Source: Xanthobacter tagetidis (lineage in GTDB: Bacteria; Pseudomonadota; Alphaproteobacteria; Rhizobiales; Xanthobacteraceae). From it: DNA of 64,000 bases. Of this stretch, positions 26,314-35,327 are shown piece by piece. The notes below the pieces were generated by a model. It was not told the DNA's origin and made no database searches. It saw only the letters and a program-made list of their open reading frames with translations. How positions within the stretch are numbered: position 1 is the first letter of the stretch; each line of letters opens with the position of its first letter. A program made the position numbers and the translations under genes. The stretch is from assembly GCF_003667445.1 (NCBI RefSeq), contig NZ_RCTF01000004.1, positions 186,001-250,000 on the forward strand, given 5' to 3'.

Positions 26314-27087
26314 ATGTCCGCACAATCGTCCACGATCCAGGACCTGGTGGCGCGCCAGTTCGGCCCGCAGGCGCAGGCCTATGTGACCAGCGCCGTCCAT
26401 GCCCAGGGCGAGGACCTCAACGCGCTCGCCCGCCTGCTCGCAGGCCGGGGCGATGCGCGCCTCATCGACCTCGGCTGCGGCGGCGGCCATGTGAGCTTCA
26501 CCGCCGCGCCGCACGTGCGCGAGGTGGTGGCCTACGACCTGTCCGCCGAGATGCTGGCGGCGGTGGCCGGCCAGGCGGCAAACCGCGGCCTTGGCAACAT
26601 CGCCACCGCGCAGGGCGTCGCCGAGCGCCTGCCGTTCGACGACGCCAGCTTCGACATCGTGGTCTCGCGCTACAGCGCCCACCACTGGGCGGACGCGGCG
26701 GCGGGCGTGCGCGAGGCGCGGCGCATGCTGAAGCCCGGCGGCCTCTGCGTGTTTATGGACGTGATCGCCGCCGAGAACGCGCTGCTCGACACCTTCCTCC
26801 AGACGGTGGAGATGCTGCGCGACCCCTCCCACGTGCGCGACTATGCGGCGCGCGAGTGGCGCGCCTTCGCCGGGGAGGCCGGCTTCGCGGTGGAAGGCGA
26901 GACGCCGCGGCGGCTGCGGCTCGAATACGGCCCCTGGATCACCCGCATCGGCACCAGCCCGGTCAACGCCGCCGCCATCCGCTCGCTCCAGGAGGGCGCG
27001 CCGCAGGAGGTGAAGCGCCACTTCGAGATCGAGGCCGACGGCACCTTCACGCTCGACACTCTGACGCTGGTGCTGAAGGCGGTGTGA
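26314..27087 (+). CDS. Class I SAM-dependent methyltransferase
   Basis: 257 residues of Methyltransf_11 type. Motif I is LIDLGCGGGHVSF (residues about 50-62), followed by VVAYDLSAEMLAAV, the loop VAERLPFDDASFDIVVSRYSAHHW and the post-motif LKPGGLCVFMDVIA. The first 40 residues include VARQFGPQAQAYVTS, seen in BioC/UbiE-like relatives of the YcgJ group. The ATG at 26314 has GGAG 8 bp upstream. It has no linked pathway genes, so the acceptor is unknown. Downstream lies palindromic repeat cluster C. Confidence 0.9.
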   Translation: MSAQSSTIQDLVARQFGPQAQAYVTSAVHAQGEDLNALARLLAGRGDARLIDLGCGGGHVSFTAAPHVREVVAYDLSAEMLAAVAGQAANRGLGNIATAQGVAERLPFDDASFDIVVSRYSAHHWADAAAGVREARRMLKPGGLCVFMDVIAAENALLDTFLQTVEMLRDPSHVRDYAAREWRAFAGEAGFAVEGETPRRLRLEYGPWITRIGTSPVNAAAIRSLQEGAPQEVKRHFEIEADGTFTLDTLTLVLKAV

Positions 27088-27144
27088 GCGGCGGGGGGCG
27101 TTTCGCGTCGCCCTCCCCCTTTCGCACCGTCAGCCCTTTAAACC

Positions 27145-27505
27145 GCCGTCGTGCTCCGGCTTGACCGGGGCATCCATGGCGCCTCCCCGCCGCCCGCCCG
27201 GCCGCAGGATGGGCCCTCCGGTCAAGCCGGAGGGCGACGGTGGTGGAAGGGGCAAGGGAGGAAAAAAGCCCGCCGCACCCGACCGAGTTGCCGTCATGCC
27301 CCGGCTTGTCCGGGGCATCCACTCTGCGGTCTGCGGGCGGCCGAAGACTGAAGCGCCGGCCTAGCCGCCGGGTGGATCCCCCGGACAAGCCGGGGGATGA
27401 CGGCGGGGAGAGAGGCAGCGGTGGCTGCAGGCTTCCGGCAAAACCCAGCTGCATCCGTCCTTTAAACCGCCGTCATCCCCCAGACGAGCCGAGGGAGGAC
27501 GGCGG
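27145..27505. repeat. Cluster C: five REP-like palindromes
   Basis: Copies at 27145-27175 (GTGCTCCGG...CCGGGGCATCC), 27209-27242 (CCTCCGG-TCAAG-CCGGAGG), 27291-27320 (GTCATGCCCCGG...CCGGGGCATCC), 27372-27408 (GGATCCCCCGG-ACAAG-CCGGGGGATGACGG) and 27468-27505 (CCGCCGTCATCCCC...GAGGGAGGACGGCGG). The first four repeat exactly the order and alternating orientation of cluster A at 6128-6383, so the two clusters share a composite layout. They fill the gap between the methyltransferase and PHA-protein genes, which are convergent. Confidence 0.88.
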
Positions 27506-27519
27506 TGAAGGGCGCCGCG

Positions 27520-27831
27520 CTATTTCTTCTCCAGCAGGATCTGCCCCTGCTTCATCACCAGGTCCTTGGCCTTGTTGGCCAGCATGGAGAGGAAGAAGGG
27601 CAGCTCCACCGAGAGGTTTACGGCCTCGTCGAGCACATCCAGCGTGCCGGAGGCGTGCTGGCCCATGACCGCGACGCGGAAGTCGAGGTGGCCGTCGGTC
27701 CAGCGCTCCTCGACGATCTCCACATGGCTCGCGAAGCGGTCGCGCACCGTGGTGAGGCCGGATTGCAGCCGGCGCGTCGCCTCCTCCCGGCCGAGCTTGT
27801 GGGGAACCGAGGCGGTGAAGGGCTGGGCCAT
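27520..27831 (-). CDS. Polyhydroxyalkanoic acid system family protein
   Basis: 103 residues matching the small PHA_gran_rgn family: an N-terminal MAQPFTASVPHKLGREEATRRLQSGL (quoted in part as SVPHKLGREEATRRL), the beta-rich centre HVEIVEERWTDGHLDFRVAVMGQHASGTLDV (quoted in part as EERWTDGHLDF), and the C-terminal helix LAMLANKAKDLVMKQGQILL-like segment with FFLSMLANKAKDL. The family is named for its association with PHA granule loci, and its molecular role is unclear. It lies 17 bp downstream of gshB on the same strand and is probably co-transcribed with it. Confidence 0.83.
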   Translation of the reverse strand: MAQPFTASVPHKLGREEATRRLQSGLTTVRDRFASHVEIVEERWTDGHLDFRVAVMGQHASGTLDVLDEAVNLSVELPFFLSMLANKAKDLVMKQGQILLEKK

Positions 27832-27848
27832 CGTCGAAACTCCGAAAT

Positions 27849-28796
27849 TCAGCGCGCCGCGCGCTTGTCCTCGATCTTGTCCCAGATCTCGACGGCGATA
27901 TCCGGGCCGCCCAGGCGCTTGATGGCGCGAAGGCCCGTGGGCGAGGTGACGTTGATCTCGGTGAGGTTGCCGTCGATCACGTCGATGCCGACGAAGATCA
28001 GCCCCATCTTCTTGAGCGAGGGGCCGATGCGGGCGCAGATCTCCTGCTCGCGCGGCGTGAGGTCGGTGGGCTTCGCCGCGCCGCCGCGCACCATGTTGGA
28101 GCGCAGGTCGCCCTCGCTCGGCACGCGGTTCACCGCGCCCGCCGCCGCCCCGTCCACCAGGATGATGCGCTTGTCGCCGTGCTTCACCGCGGGCAGGAAG
28201 CGCTGGATCACCCAGGGCTCGCGGAAGGTGGTGGCGAAGAGGTCGTAGAGCGAGCCGAAATTGAGGTCGTCGGCGGCAAGGCGGAACACCGCGGCGCCGC
28301 CATTTCCATAAAGCGGCTTCATCACCACGTCGCCGAACTCGGCGCGGAACGCCTTGATCTCGTCGAGGTCGCGGGAGATCAGCGTCGGCGGCATCAGGTC
28401 CGGGAACTCGGTGACGAAGATCTTCTCCGGCGCGTTGCGCACATGGGCCGGGTCGTTCACCACCAGCGTCTTCGGGTGGATGCGCTCCAGGAGATGGGTC
28501 GCGGTGACATAGGCCATGTCGAACGGAGGGTCCTGGCGCATCAGCACCACGTCCATCTCGGCGAGCGGCACGCGCACCTTCTCGCCGAGCGCGAAATGGG
28601 CGCCGGCCTCGTCCTTCACGGTGAGCGGCTCGATGGTGGCGAAGACGACGCCGTCGCGCATGGCCATGCGCTCGGGGGTGTAGTGGTAGAGCGCGTGCCC
28701 GCGCCGCTGCGCCTCCAGCAGCAGAGCGAAGGTGGAATCCCCCGCGATGTTGATGCGGGCGATATGGTCCATCTGGACCGCGACCTTGAGAGCCAT
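27849..28796 (-). CDS. gshB: Glutathione synthetase
   Basis: 315-residue ATP-grasp ligase joining gamma-glutamylcysteine and glycine. The N-terminal [25 protein letters not shown] segment ([18 protein letters not shown]), [50 protein letters not shown] and the C-terminal [21 protein letters not shown] are all standard. The ATG at 28796 is chosen because GGAG is 6 bp upstream of it; an ATG at 28802 abuts that GGAG. The divergent neighbour is lgt, across a 184-bp gap. Confidence 0.96.
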   Translation of the reverse strand: MALKVAVQMDHIARINIAGDSTFALLLEAQRRGHALYHYTPERMAMRDGVVFATIEPLTVKDEAGAHFALGEKVRVPLAEMDVVLMRQDPPFDMAYVTATHLLERIHPKTLVVNDPAHVRNAPEKIFVTEFPDLMPPTLISRDLDEIKAFRAEFGDVVMKPLYGNGGAAVFRLAADDLNFGSLYDLFATTFREPWVIQRFLPAVKHGDKRIILVDGAAAGAVNRVPSEGDLRSNMVRGGAAKPTDLTPREQEICARIGPSLKKMGLIFVGIDVIDGNLTEINVTSPTGLRAIKRLGGPDIAVEIWDKIEDKRAAR

Positions 28797-28980
28797 GACC
28801 ATCTCCGGCGCCCGGCGCGGCGGAGCGCGGGCCTTGCGAACGTTGCTCTATCTATAGGGCGCCGCGCCGTCCCGCCAGCGGCGGGGGCCGCTTGGGCGGA
28901 ACCCCTGCCCTGCGCCGCGCCGGCTTGACGGCGGCACCCGCGGCTTGCCACATGGCGGCCGCCGCAGCCCCGGGGAGCCG

Positions 28981-29799
28981 ATGCCGACCCTCGCCTTGCC
29001 CTTCCCCGCCATCGATCCGGTGCTGGTCCATGTCGGCCCGCTCGCCATCCGCTGGTATGCGCTCGCTTATATCGCCGGGCTGGTGCTGGGCTGGCTCTAT
29101 GCGCGCTGGCTGGTGGCGCGGCCGGCGCTGTGGGGCGGCACCTCGCCCATGCGGCCGCAGGACCTCGACGACGCTCTGTTCTGGGCGACGCTGGGCGTCA
29201 TCCTCGGCGGACGGCTCGGCTACGTGCTGTTCTACAATCCGGCCTATTTCGCCGCCAACCCGGCCGACATCGTCGCCGTCTGGAAGGGCGGCATGTCGTT
29301 CCACGGCGGGCTCGCCGGCACCATCGTCGCGCTGGTTCTGTTCGCCCACGCCCGCGGCATACGCATCTTCTCGCTGCTCGACGTCGCGGGCGTGGTGGCG
29401 CCGCTCGGCCTCCTGTTCGGACGCATCGCCAACTTCATCAACGGCGAATTGTGGGGCCGCCCAGCGGACGTCCCGTGGGCGGTGGTCTTCCCCACCGGCG
29501 GCAACGTTGCGCGCCATCCGAGCCAGCTCTACGAGGCGGCGCTGGAAGGGCTGGTGCTGTTCCTCGTGATGCTGCTCGTAGTGCGGCTCGGCGGGCTGAA
29601 GCGGCCGGGCGTCGCCGCCGGCATCTTCGGCATCGGCTACGGGCTCGGGCGCATCACCGGCGAGTTCTTCCGCGAGCCCGACGCCCAGCTCGGCTATCTC
29701 GCCTTCGGCACCACCATGGGCATGTGGCTGTCGGTGCCGGTGGTGCTGGCCGGCCTCGCGCTGCTCCTCTATGCGCTCAGGAGGCGCCCCGCGCCGTGA
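28981..29799 (+). CDS. lgt: Prolipoprotein diacylglyceryl transferase
   Basis: 272-residue inner-membrane enzyme that moves diacylglycerol to the lipobox Cys of prolipoproteins. Seven transmembrane helices are visible. Key motifs are MSFHGGLAGTIVAL, the Lgt signature around GRIANFINGELWGRP with its essential Arg, and the following RHPSQLYEAALEG. It starts an operon with midA (GTGA overlap) and pgeF (TGATG overlap), a conserved set in this order. Several lipoproteins in this window (BamD, the LpoA-like protein, the 32317 lipoprotein) would be its substrates. Confidence 0.97.
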   Translation: MPTLALPFPAIDPVLVHVGPLAIRWYALAYIAGLVLGWLYARWLVARPALWGGTSPMRPQDLDDALFWATLGVILGGRLGYVLFYNPAYFAANPADIVAVWKGGMSFHGGLAGTIVALVLFAHARGIRIFSLLDVAGVVAPLGLLFGRIANFINGELWGRPADVPWAVVFPTGGNVARHPSQLYEAALEGLVLFLVMLLVVRLGGLKRPGVAAGIFGIGYGLGRITGEFFREPDAQLGYLAFGTTMGMWLSVPVVLAGLALLLYALRRRPAP

Positions 29800-30893
29800 G
29801 CGGGGCGCTCGAAGCCGAGATCAGGGGGCAGATCGCCGCCGGCGGACCCATGCCGCTGCGCCGCTTCATGGCGCTGGCGCTGGGCCATCCGAAATACGGC
29901 TACTACATCACCCGCGACCCGCTCGGCGCGGCCGGCGACTTCGTCACCGCGCCCGAGATCAGCCAGATGTTCGGCGAGCTGATCGGCCTGTGGGCGGTGG
30001 CGCAGTGGCAGGCCATGGGCGCTCCCTCCCCCTTCCGCCTGGTCGAACTCGGCCCCGGCCGCGGCACGCTGATGGCGGATGCCCTGCGCGCGGCGCGCGT
30101 CATGCCGGACTTCGCCGCCGCCGCGCGGCTGCATCTCGTGGAGACGAGCCCCGCGCTGCGCGCCGCCCAGGCGCGCGCGCTCGGCGTCGCCACGCCTCAA
30201 TGGCACGACCGCCTGGAGGACGTGCCGGACGGCCCGGCCATCGTCGTCGCCAACGAATTCTTCGACGCCATCCCCATCGACCAGTTCGTGTTCCAAGGTG
30301 GGCGCTGGCACGAGCGCCGGGTCGGCCTCGATGATGCGGGCGCGCTCGCCTTCGGGCTCCATCCCATGCCGTCGCCGGAGGCCGCCCCCTTGGCCGCGCC
30401 GCTCGGCCCGCCCGCCGAGGGGGCGGTGCTGGAGCGCATGGAGCCCGGCCCCGCGCAGGCGCTCGCGCGTCGCATCGCCGGGCAAGGCGGCGCGGCGCTG
30501 GTGATCGACTACGGCCATGGCGGCGGCTATGGCGACACGCTCCAGGCGCTGAAGGCCCATCGCTTTGTCGATCCGCTCGCAGATCCGGGCGAGGCCGACC
30601 TCACCGCCCATGTGGACTTCTCCGCCCTCGCGCGGCTTGCCCGCGCCGCGGGCGCGCGTGCCTTCGGCCCGCTCGGCCAGGGGGCGTTCCTGCTGCGCCT
30701 CGGGCTCGCCCAGCGCGCCGAGCGGCTGAAGGCGGGCAAGGACGCGGCGGCGCAGGCGGCGGTGGAGGCTGCCGAGCTGCGGCTCGCCGGGACGCAGGAG
30801 GGGCAGATGGGCGCGCTGTTCAAGGCTATGGTGATCGCCCATGAAGGGCTCGGCGCGCCGGTCGCGTTCGATGCCGCCGAGGAGGTCCGCTGA
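29796..30893 (+). CDS. MidA/NDUFAF7-family SAM-dependent methyltransferase
   Basis: 365 residues of the DUF185 family. Landmarks are HPKYGYYITRDPLGAAGDFVTAPEISQMFGELIG (quoted in part as GAAGDFVTAPEISQMFGEL), motif I VELGPGRGTLMADAL, the NEFFDAIPIDQFVF segment and VIDYGHGGGYGDTLQAL. In mitochondria the homologue NDUFAF7 methylates an Arg of complex I subunit NDUFS2, so a role in respiratory complex I maturation is plausible but not shown for bacteria. The GTG start at 29796 overlaps the lgt stop (GTGA), with AGGAGG 11 bp upstream. The stop overlaps the pgeF start. Confidence 0.9.
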   Translation: MSGALEAEIRGQIAAGGPMPLRRFMALALGHPKYGYYITRDPLGAAGDFVTAPEISQMFGELIGLWAVAQWQAMGAPSPFRLVELGPGRGTLMADALRAARVMPDFAAAARLHLVETSPALRAAQARALGVATPQWHDRLEDVPDGPAIVVANEFFDAIPIDQFVFQGGRWHERRVGLDDAGALAFGLHPMPSPEAAPLAAPLGPPAEGAVLERMEPGPAQALARRIAGQGGAALVIDYGHGGGYGDTLQALKAHRFVDPLADPGEADLTAHVDFSALARLARAAGARAFGPLGQGAFLLRLGLAQRAERLKAGKDAAAQAAVEAAELRLAGTQEGQMGALFKAMVIAHEGLGAPVAFDAAEEVR

Positions 30894-31660
30894 TGTATGT
30901 GGAAGCGCCGTCGTTCAAGGGCCTACCGGGCATCCGTCATGCCTTCTTCACCCGGCGCGGCGGGGTGTCCTCCGGCATCTATGCGAGCCTGAACGGCGGC
31001 CAGGGCTCGAACGACGATCCCGCGAACGTGGCCGAGAACCGCGCCCGCATGGCGAAGGCGCTGGGGGTGGAGGCGGGCCACCTCGTCGCCTGCTGGCAGG
31101 TGCATTCGCCCGACGCGGAGCTCGCCACCGCCCCCTGGAGCCGCGAGGACGCGCCCAAGGCCGACGCCGTGGTGACGGCGACCACGGGCATCGCCGCCGC
31201 CGTCTCCATCGCCGATTGCGGCCCGGTCCTGTTCGCCGATCCGGAGGCGCGCGTGGTCGGCGCCGCCCATGCGGGCTGGAAGGGCGCGTTCGGCGGCGTC
31301 ATCGCCGCGACCGTGGCGCTGATGGAGCAGCAGGGCGCGCGCCGCGCCAACATCCGTGCCGCCATCGGCCCGCTGATCCGCCAGCCGAGCTACGAGGTAG
31401 GCGAGGACTTCGTGCAGCGCTTCCTCGCGGCGGACAAGGCGTTCGTCCAGTTCTTCGCGCCGGCCGACCGGCCGCACCACGCGCTGTTCGACCTGCCGGG
31501 CTTCATCGCCCTGCGGCTGAAGGAGGCCGGCGTCGGCCATGTGGAGGACCTCGGCCTCGACACCTATCCCGACGCCGAGCGCTTTTATTCCTACCGCCGC
31601 GCCACCCACCGGCACGAGCCGGACTATGGCCGGCTGATCGCCGCCATCGCGCTCGGCTGA
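30893..31660 (+). CDS. pgeF: Peptidoglycan editing factor / polyphenol oxidase-like protein
   Basis: 255 residues of the multi-copper-polyphenol-oxidoreductase-like (YfiH/LACC1) family. The conserved metal and catalytic residues are in CWQVHSPD (His), VSIADCGPVLFAD (Cys) and VGAAHAGWKGAFGG (His). In E. coli PgeF hydrolyses muropeptide precursors misloaded with L-Ser, and LACC1 homologues act on nucleosides or isocyanic acid derivatives. ATG at 30893 overlaps the midA stop (TGATG). It is the third gene of the lgt operon. Confidence 0.92.
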   Translation: MYVEAPSFKGLPGIRHAFFTRRGGVSSGIYASLNGGQGSNDDPANVAENRARMAKALGVEAGHLVACWQVHSPDAELATAPWSREDAPKADAVVTATTGIAAAVSIADCGPVLFADPEARVVGAAHAGWKGAFGGVIAATVALMEQQGARRANIRAAIGPLIRQPSYEVGEDFVQRFLAADKAFVQFFAPADRPHHALFDLPGFIALRLKEAGVGHVEDLGLDTYPDAERFYSYRRATHRHEPDYGRLIAAIALG

Positions 31661-31678
31661 AGCAAGGATCGCCCGCTG

Positions 31679-32224
31679 ATGAAGTCATCCGACGTCGACA
31701 TCCTCCTGGTGCCGGGCTGGCAGGGCTCCGGCCCCGATCACTGGCAGAGCCGGTGGGAGCGTGCGCTCTCCACCGCGCGGCGCGTCGACCAGGCGGACTT
31801 CGACGCCCCGGACCGCCAAGCCTGGACCCAGCGCCTCGTGGAGGAGGTGACGCGCGCGACCCGGCCCGTGGTGCTGGTGGCCCATTCGCTGGGCGTGCCC
31901 ACCGTGGTGCATGCGGCACCCTCCTTCCCCTCGGGCAAGGTCGTGGGCGCCTTCCTGGTGGCACCGCCGGACCTGGCGGCGAGCCGCGTGCCGGAGCTTG
32001 CCACGTTCGCGCCGGTGCCGACCGATCCGCTGCCCTTCCCCTCGGTTCTCGTGGCGAGCCGCACCGATCCCCATTGCGCCTATCGGCAGGCGGAAGGCTT
32101 CGCGCTCGACTGGGGCGCGGCGCTGGTGGATGCGGGCGATGCCGGCCATGTGAACGCCGAGGCGGGGTTCGGTCCCTGGCCGGAAGGCTCCATGCGCCTG
32201 CTCGGCTTCCTGCGCGCGCTCTAG
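31679..32224 (+). CDS. RBBP9/YdeN-family alpha/beta hydrolase
   Basis: 181-residue compact serine hydrolase. It has the family start LLVPGWQGSGPDHWQSRWE, the nucleophile elbow VLVAHSLGVPTVVH with Ser intact, the acid residue in VLVASRTDPHCAY, and the catalytic His region DAGDAGHVNAEAGFGPWPEG. All triad residues are present, unlike the hydrolase-like protein at 3995. It lies 18 bp after pgeF and is probably the last gene of the lgt operon. Substrate unknown. Confidence 0.9.
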   Translation: MKSSDVDILLVPGWQGSGPDHWQSRWERALSTARRVDQADFDAPDRQAWTQRLVEEVTRATRPVVLVAHSLGVPTVVHAAPSFPSGKVVGAFLVAPPDLAASRVPELATFAPVPTDPLPFPSVLVASRTDPHCAYRQAEGFALDWGAALVDAGDAGHVNAEAGFGPWPEGSMRLLGFLRAL

Positions 32225-32232
32225 GCGGAATC

Positions 32233-32247
32233 TTAAACGTTCCTTAA
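32233..32247. promoter_or_regulatory. Full CtrA-type site TTAA-N7-TTAA
   Basis: TTAA at 32233-32236 and TTAA at 32244-32247 are exactly 7 bp apart, the second continuing as TTAACC. This is the canonical full CtrA box. It begins 9 bp after the stop of the hydrolase gene and 84 bp before the start of the lipoprotein gene at 32317. A further TTAA occurs at 32294-32297. Confidence 0.6.
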
Positions 32248-32316
32248 CCGTTCCCATGGACCGCCGCGCCGTTTGCCGCTACCCCTGAGGTGTTAATGAA
32301 ACCTTAGCGGGGACGG

Positions 32317-32910
32317 ATGAAGGCCATGCGGTCGGGCGAAGCGGGATATGCGCGCGCCCTCAAGGCATTCGCCACAATCGGCGTGATCGGCGCGGGCCTG
32401 ATGCTCGCCGGCTGCCAGACCGACGGCCTGTCCGGCGGCGGCGGCGCGCTTGCCTTCGACCGCATCGAAGGCCCCCCGCCGCAGAGCTTCGACCGCCTCG
32501 TGACCCAATTGTCCAGCGCCGCCGACGCCCGCAGGGTGGAAGTGGTGTCGCGCCAGCAGGACGCTCCCTACCGCGTCAAGGGCTACCTCTCGGCGCACCA
32601 GGAGGGCGGCAGGACGTCGGTCGCCTATGTCTGGGACATCTATGGCCGCGACCGCGAGCGGGTCGCGCGCGTCTCCGGCGAGGAGACGGTCTCGGCCGCC
32701 AAGGGCTCCGACCCCTGGGCCGCCTGCACCGACGCCTGCCTCGCCAAGATCGCCGAAAGCACCATGGCGGGCCTGTCGGAGGCTCTCGGCGGTCCGGCCG
32801 CGCCGGCGGCGGCCGCGATCGCGGCAGCGGCGCCCGTGGCGCCCGAGCGGTCCGCGAGCCTCGGCCTCCAGGGCGAGCGGGGCGCCGCCCTCGGCTACGC
32901 CGCGCACTGA
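32317..32910 (+). CDS. Lipoprotein of unknown function
   Basis: 197 residues with a signal peptide and lipobox (MLAGCQTD, Cys at about residue 33). The mature part has an alpha/beta character with [64 protein letters not shown] (quoted in part as [21 protein letters not shown]) and a conserved-looking [22 protein letters not shown]. The tail is Ala-rich and low in complexity. It resembles short Rhizobiales lipoproteins seen next to prs but has no assigned function. A CtrA-type site lies 70-84 bp upstream, which suggests cell-cycle control. Confidence 0.8.
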   Translation: MKAMRSGEAGYARALKAFATIGVIGAGLMLAGCQTDGLSGGGGALAFDRIEGPPPQSFDRLVTQLSSAADARRVEVVSRQQDAPYRVKGYLSAHQEGGRTSVAYVWDIYGRDRERVARVSGEETVSAAKGSDPWAACTDACLAKIAESTMAGLSEALGGPAAPAAAAIAAAAPVAPERSASLGLQGERGAALGYAAH

Positions 32911-32932
32911 CGCCGGAGCGATCACCCGACAC

Positions 32933-32948
32933 GGCCTTTACAAAGGCC
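32933..32948. promoter_or_regulatory. Operator-like palindrome before prs
   Basis: GGCCTTT-AC-AAAGGCC, a 7+2+7 perfect palindrome, 61 bp upstream of prs in its 98-bp upstream gap. The two-base centre is too short for a hairpin loop, so a protein-binding site is more likely than a terminator. No regulator is known to me for this sequence. Confidence 0.35.
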
Positions 32949-33008
32949 CGACCGCCCGCCTATCTGGACAATCCAGCACGGTGGCCCTGGCGTCGGGCGG
33001 AGTACGAA

Positions 33009-33962
33009 ATGTCATCCGAGAACGGTCCCATGAAGCTCGTCGCCGGCAATTCCAACCGCGCGCTCGCCGAAGCCATCGCCGCCTACCTCGCCAGCCCGCT
33101 GACCAAGGCGGTGGTGCGGCGCTTCGCCGACATGGAGATCTTCGTCGAGATTCAGGAGAACGTGCGCGGTCAGGACGTGTTCGTGGTGCAGTCCACCTCG
33201 TTCCCCGCCAACGACCACCTGATGGAGCTGCTCATCATCATCGATGCGCTGCGCCGTGCCTCGGCCAAACGCATCACGGCGGTGCTGCCCTATTTCGGCT
33301 ATGCGCGCCAGGACCGCAAACCCGGCCCGCGCACGCCAATCTCGGCCAAACTGGTGGCGAACCTCATCACCCACGCCGGCGCTGACCGGGTGATGACGCT
33401 GGACCTCCATGCGGGGCAGATCCAGGGCTTCTTCGACATCCCCACCGACAACCTCTATTCCGCTCCCGTCATGGTGCGCGACATCAAGGACCGGTTCGAC
33501 ATCTCGAACCTCATGGTGGTGTCGCCCGACGTCGGCGGCGTGGTGCGCGCCCGCGCGCTGGCCAAGCGCATCGACGCCCAGCTCGCCATCGTCGACAAGC
33601 GCCGCGAGCGCCCCGGCGAGAGCGAGGTGATGAACGTCATCGGCAACGTCGAGGGCCGCTCCTGCATCCTGGTGGACGACATCGTCGATTCCGGCGGCAC
33701 GCTGGTGAACGCGGCCGAGGCGCTGCTCGCCCGCGGCGCCAAGGAGGTCACCGCCTACATCACCCACGGCGTGCTTTCGGGCGGCGCGGTGGCGCGCATC
33801 ACCGCCTCCAAGCTCAAGGAGCTGGTGATCACCGATTCGATCCAGCCGACCGAGGCGGTGCGCGTGGCCCGCAACATCCGCGTGGTCTCCATCGCCTCGC
33901 TCATCGGCGAGGCGGTGGCCCGCACGGCGCACGAGGAATCGGTCTCCAGCCTGTTCGACTGA
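33009..33962 (+). CDS. prs: Ribose-phosphate pyrophosphokinase
   Basis: 317-residue class I PRPP synthetase, cytoplasmic and hexameric. It shows [16 protein letters not shown], the ATP-site [24 protein letters not shown] (quoted in part as [18 protein letters not shown]), the metal-binding [37 protein letters not shown] and the PRPP loop [14 protein letters not shown]. The ATG at 33009 is preceded by GGCGGAG with a proper spacer; an internal ATG at 33030 would give the shorter KLVAGN form. It supplies PRPP for nucleotide, His and Trp synthesis. Confidence 0.97.
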   Translation: MSSENGPMKLVAGNSNRALAEAIAAYLASPLTKAVVRRFADMEIFVEIQENVRGQDVFVVQSTSFPANDHLMELLIIIDALRRASAKRITAVLPYFGYARQDRKPGPRTPISAKLVANLITHAGADRVMTLDLHAGQIQGFFDIPTDNLYSAPVMVRDIKDRFDISNLMVVSPDVGGVVRARALAKRIDAQLAIVDKRRERPGESEVMNVIGNVEGRSCILVDDIVDSGGTLVNAAEALLARGAKEVTAYITHGVLSGGAVARITASKLKELVITDSIQPTEAVRVARNIRVVSIASLIGEAVARTAHEESVSSLFD

Positions 33963-33974
33963 TCGGGCGGCGGC

Positions 33975-35303
33975 GTGGCCGGCAAGCCTGACGCGGCGCG
34001 CCCGGCCGCCCCGTCCGTCGCCATCTGCGCCATCTTCCGGGACGAGGCGCCCTATGTGCTGGAGTGGGTGGCGCACCATCGCGCGCTCGGCATCGACCAC
34101 ATCTTCGTCTTCGACAATGAGAGCCGGGACGGCACCTCCGAGCTGCTCGACCGCCTGTCCACCCTCGGCTTCCTGACCCGCATCCCCTTCCCCGACGACG
34201 CGACGTCCGCCCCCCAGCCCCGCGCCTATGCGCGCATGCTGGAGATCTGGCCGGCGCATGTGGACTTCGTCGCGTTCATCGATGCCGACGAGTTCATCTA
34301 TCCCGACCGCGCCGGCTTCGACCTGAAAGGCTGGATCGGCGCGCGCGCCGCCGACCCCGCGGTGGGCGCCATAGGGCTCAACTGGTGCACCTATGGCAGC
34401 GCCGGCGAGATCGCCTTCAGCCCGCGCGCGGTGCTGGAGCGCTTCCAGCACCGCAGCGAGCGGCACCACGAGGTGAACCCGCACGTGAAGACGCTGCTGC
34501 GGCGCGGGGCAGGCCTCGCCTGCATCAACCCCCACGCCTTCATGCTCCGGGACGGCCTGCGCTATGTCCATGCCGACGGGCAGGCGCTGCGCGATTGCCC
34601 CGAGATCGGTCCGGGCGGATCGCAGGACGTGGTGTGGGGACCGGTGCGGCTGAACCACTATCCCGTCAAGTCGCGGCAGGAATTCTTCCACCGCAAGCGG
34701 CTGAAGGCGAGCGCCGCGCTGCTGTCGCGGCAGAAGGACCTGGCCTATTTCCAGATCCACGACGCCAACGCGGTCAGGGACGTCCCGCACCGGGCGCTGC
34801 TGTCCCGCGCCGCCCGGCTGAGGCGCCGCTACGCGCGCCACGTTGCCGGCCTGTCCTGGCCGCGCAGCCTCCTGTCCCGCCCGGAGCGCCATCCTTTGCT
34901 GGCGCGGATCGGGGCCCTCTTTCCGGCGCTCACGCCGGCCCAGCGCACGGCGCTCGCCGCGTGGTCCCCCACCCTGCCGCCGCTCGGCGCCGGGTTCCTC
35001 GACCAATGCGAGGTTCAGGGCGACGTGCTGCGGCTGGAGGGCTGGGCGTTCGGCCCGGACGGCGCGCCGATCGATGCATTCGCGGTGGTGGTGGACGGCG
35101 AAGCCGCCGCGAACTTCGCCCTCAGAAGGGTCGATCGTCCCGACGTGCCGGTGCACTATCCCGGCGCCACCGGCGCAAGCGGGTTCGAGATCGAGCTTCC
35201 GCTCCCCACCCCGCTCCGGCCGGGCGCCGAGATCATGGTCCGCGGCCGGTCTGCCGGCCGGCAGGAGATGCCGGCCCTCGCCGAAGGGCGCTGGGGCGGA
35301 TGA
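33975..35303 (+). CDS. Glycosyltransferase family 2/92-like protein
   Basis: 442 residues. The N-terminal part (14-260) is a GT-A domain of the Glyco_tranf_2_4 type: VAICAIFRDEAPYVLEWVAHH, a nucleotide-binding FVFDNESRDGTSELLD, and the DxD-like FIDADEFIY; RQEFFHRKRLKA lies at its end. After a basic helical linker comes a C-terminal all-beta stretch (about residues 340-440; LRLEGWAFGPDGAPIDAFAVVVDGE) resembling domains found in other glycan-modifying enzymes. The start is GTG at 33975, 12 bp after prs. The substrate is unknown; surface polysaccharide is likely by family. Confidence 0.82.
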   Translation: MAGKPDAARPAAPSVAICAIFRDEAPYVLEWVAHHRALGIDHIFVFDNESRDGTSELLDRLSTLGFLTRIPFPDDATSAPQPRAYARMLEIWPAHVDFVAFIDADEFIYPDRAGFDLKGWIGARAADPAVGAIGLNWCTYGSAGEIAFSPRAVLERFQHRSERHHEVNPHVKTLLRRGAGLACINPHAFMLRDGLRYVHADGQALRDCPEIGPGGSQDVVWGPVRLNHYPVKSRQEFFHRKRLKASAALLSRQKDLAYFQIHDANAVRDVPHRALLSRAARLRRRYARHVAGLSWPRSLLSRPERHPLLARIGALFPALTPAQRTALAAWSPTLPPLGAGFLDQCEVQGDVLRLEGWAFGPDGAPIDAFAVVVDGEAAANFALRRVDRPDVPVHYPGATGASGFEIELPLPTPLRPGAEIMVRGRSAGRQEMPALAEGRWGG

Positions 35304-35327
35304 TGCGCCGGCGCCGGAGGGAACGCC

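Noticed and set aside
23272..27021. A single 1249-residue protein covering comM and the MFS/methyltransferase region on the minus strand
   Set aside because: Only the first 1.5 kb codes for ComM; the rest is antisense to two clear genes and is an artefact of high GC.
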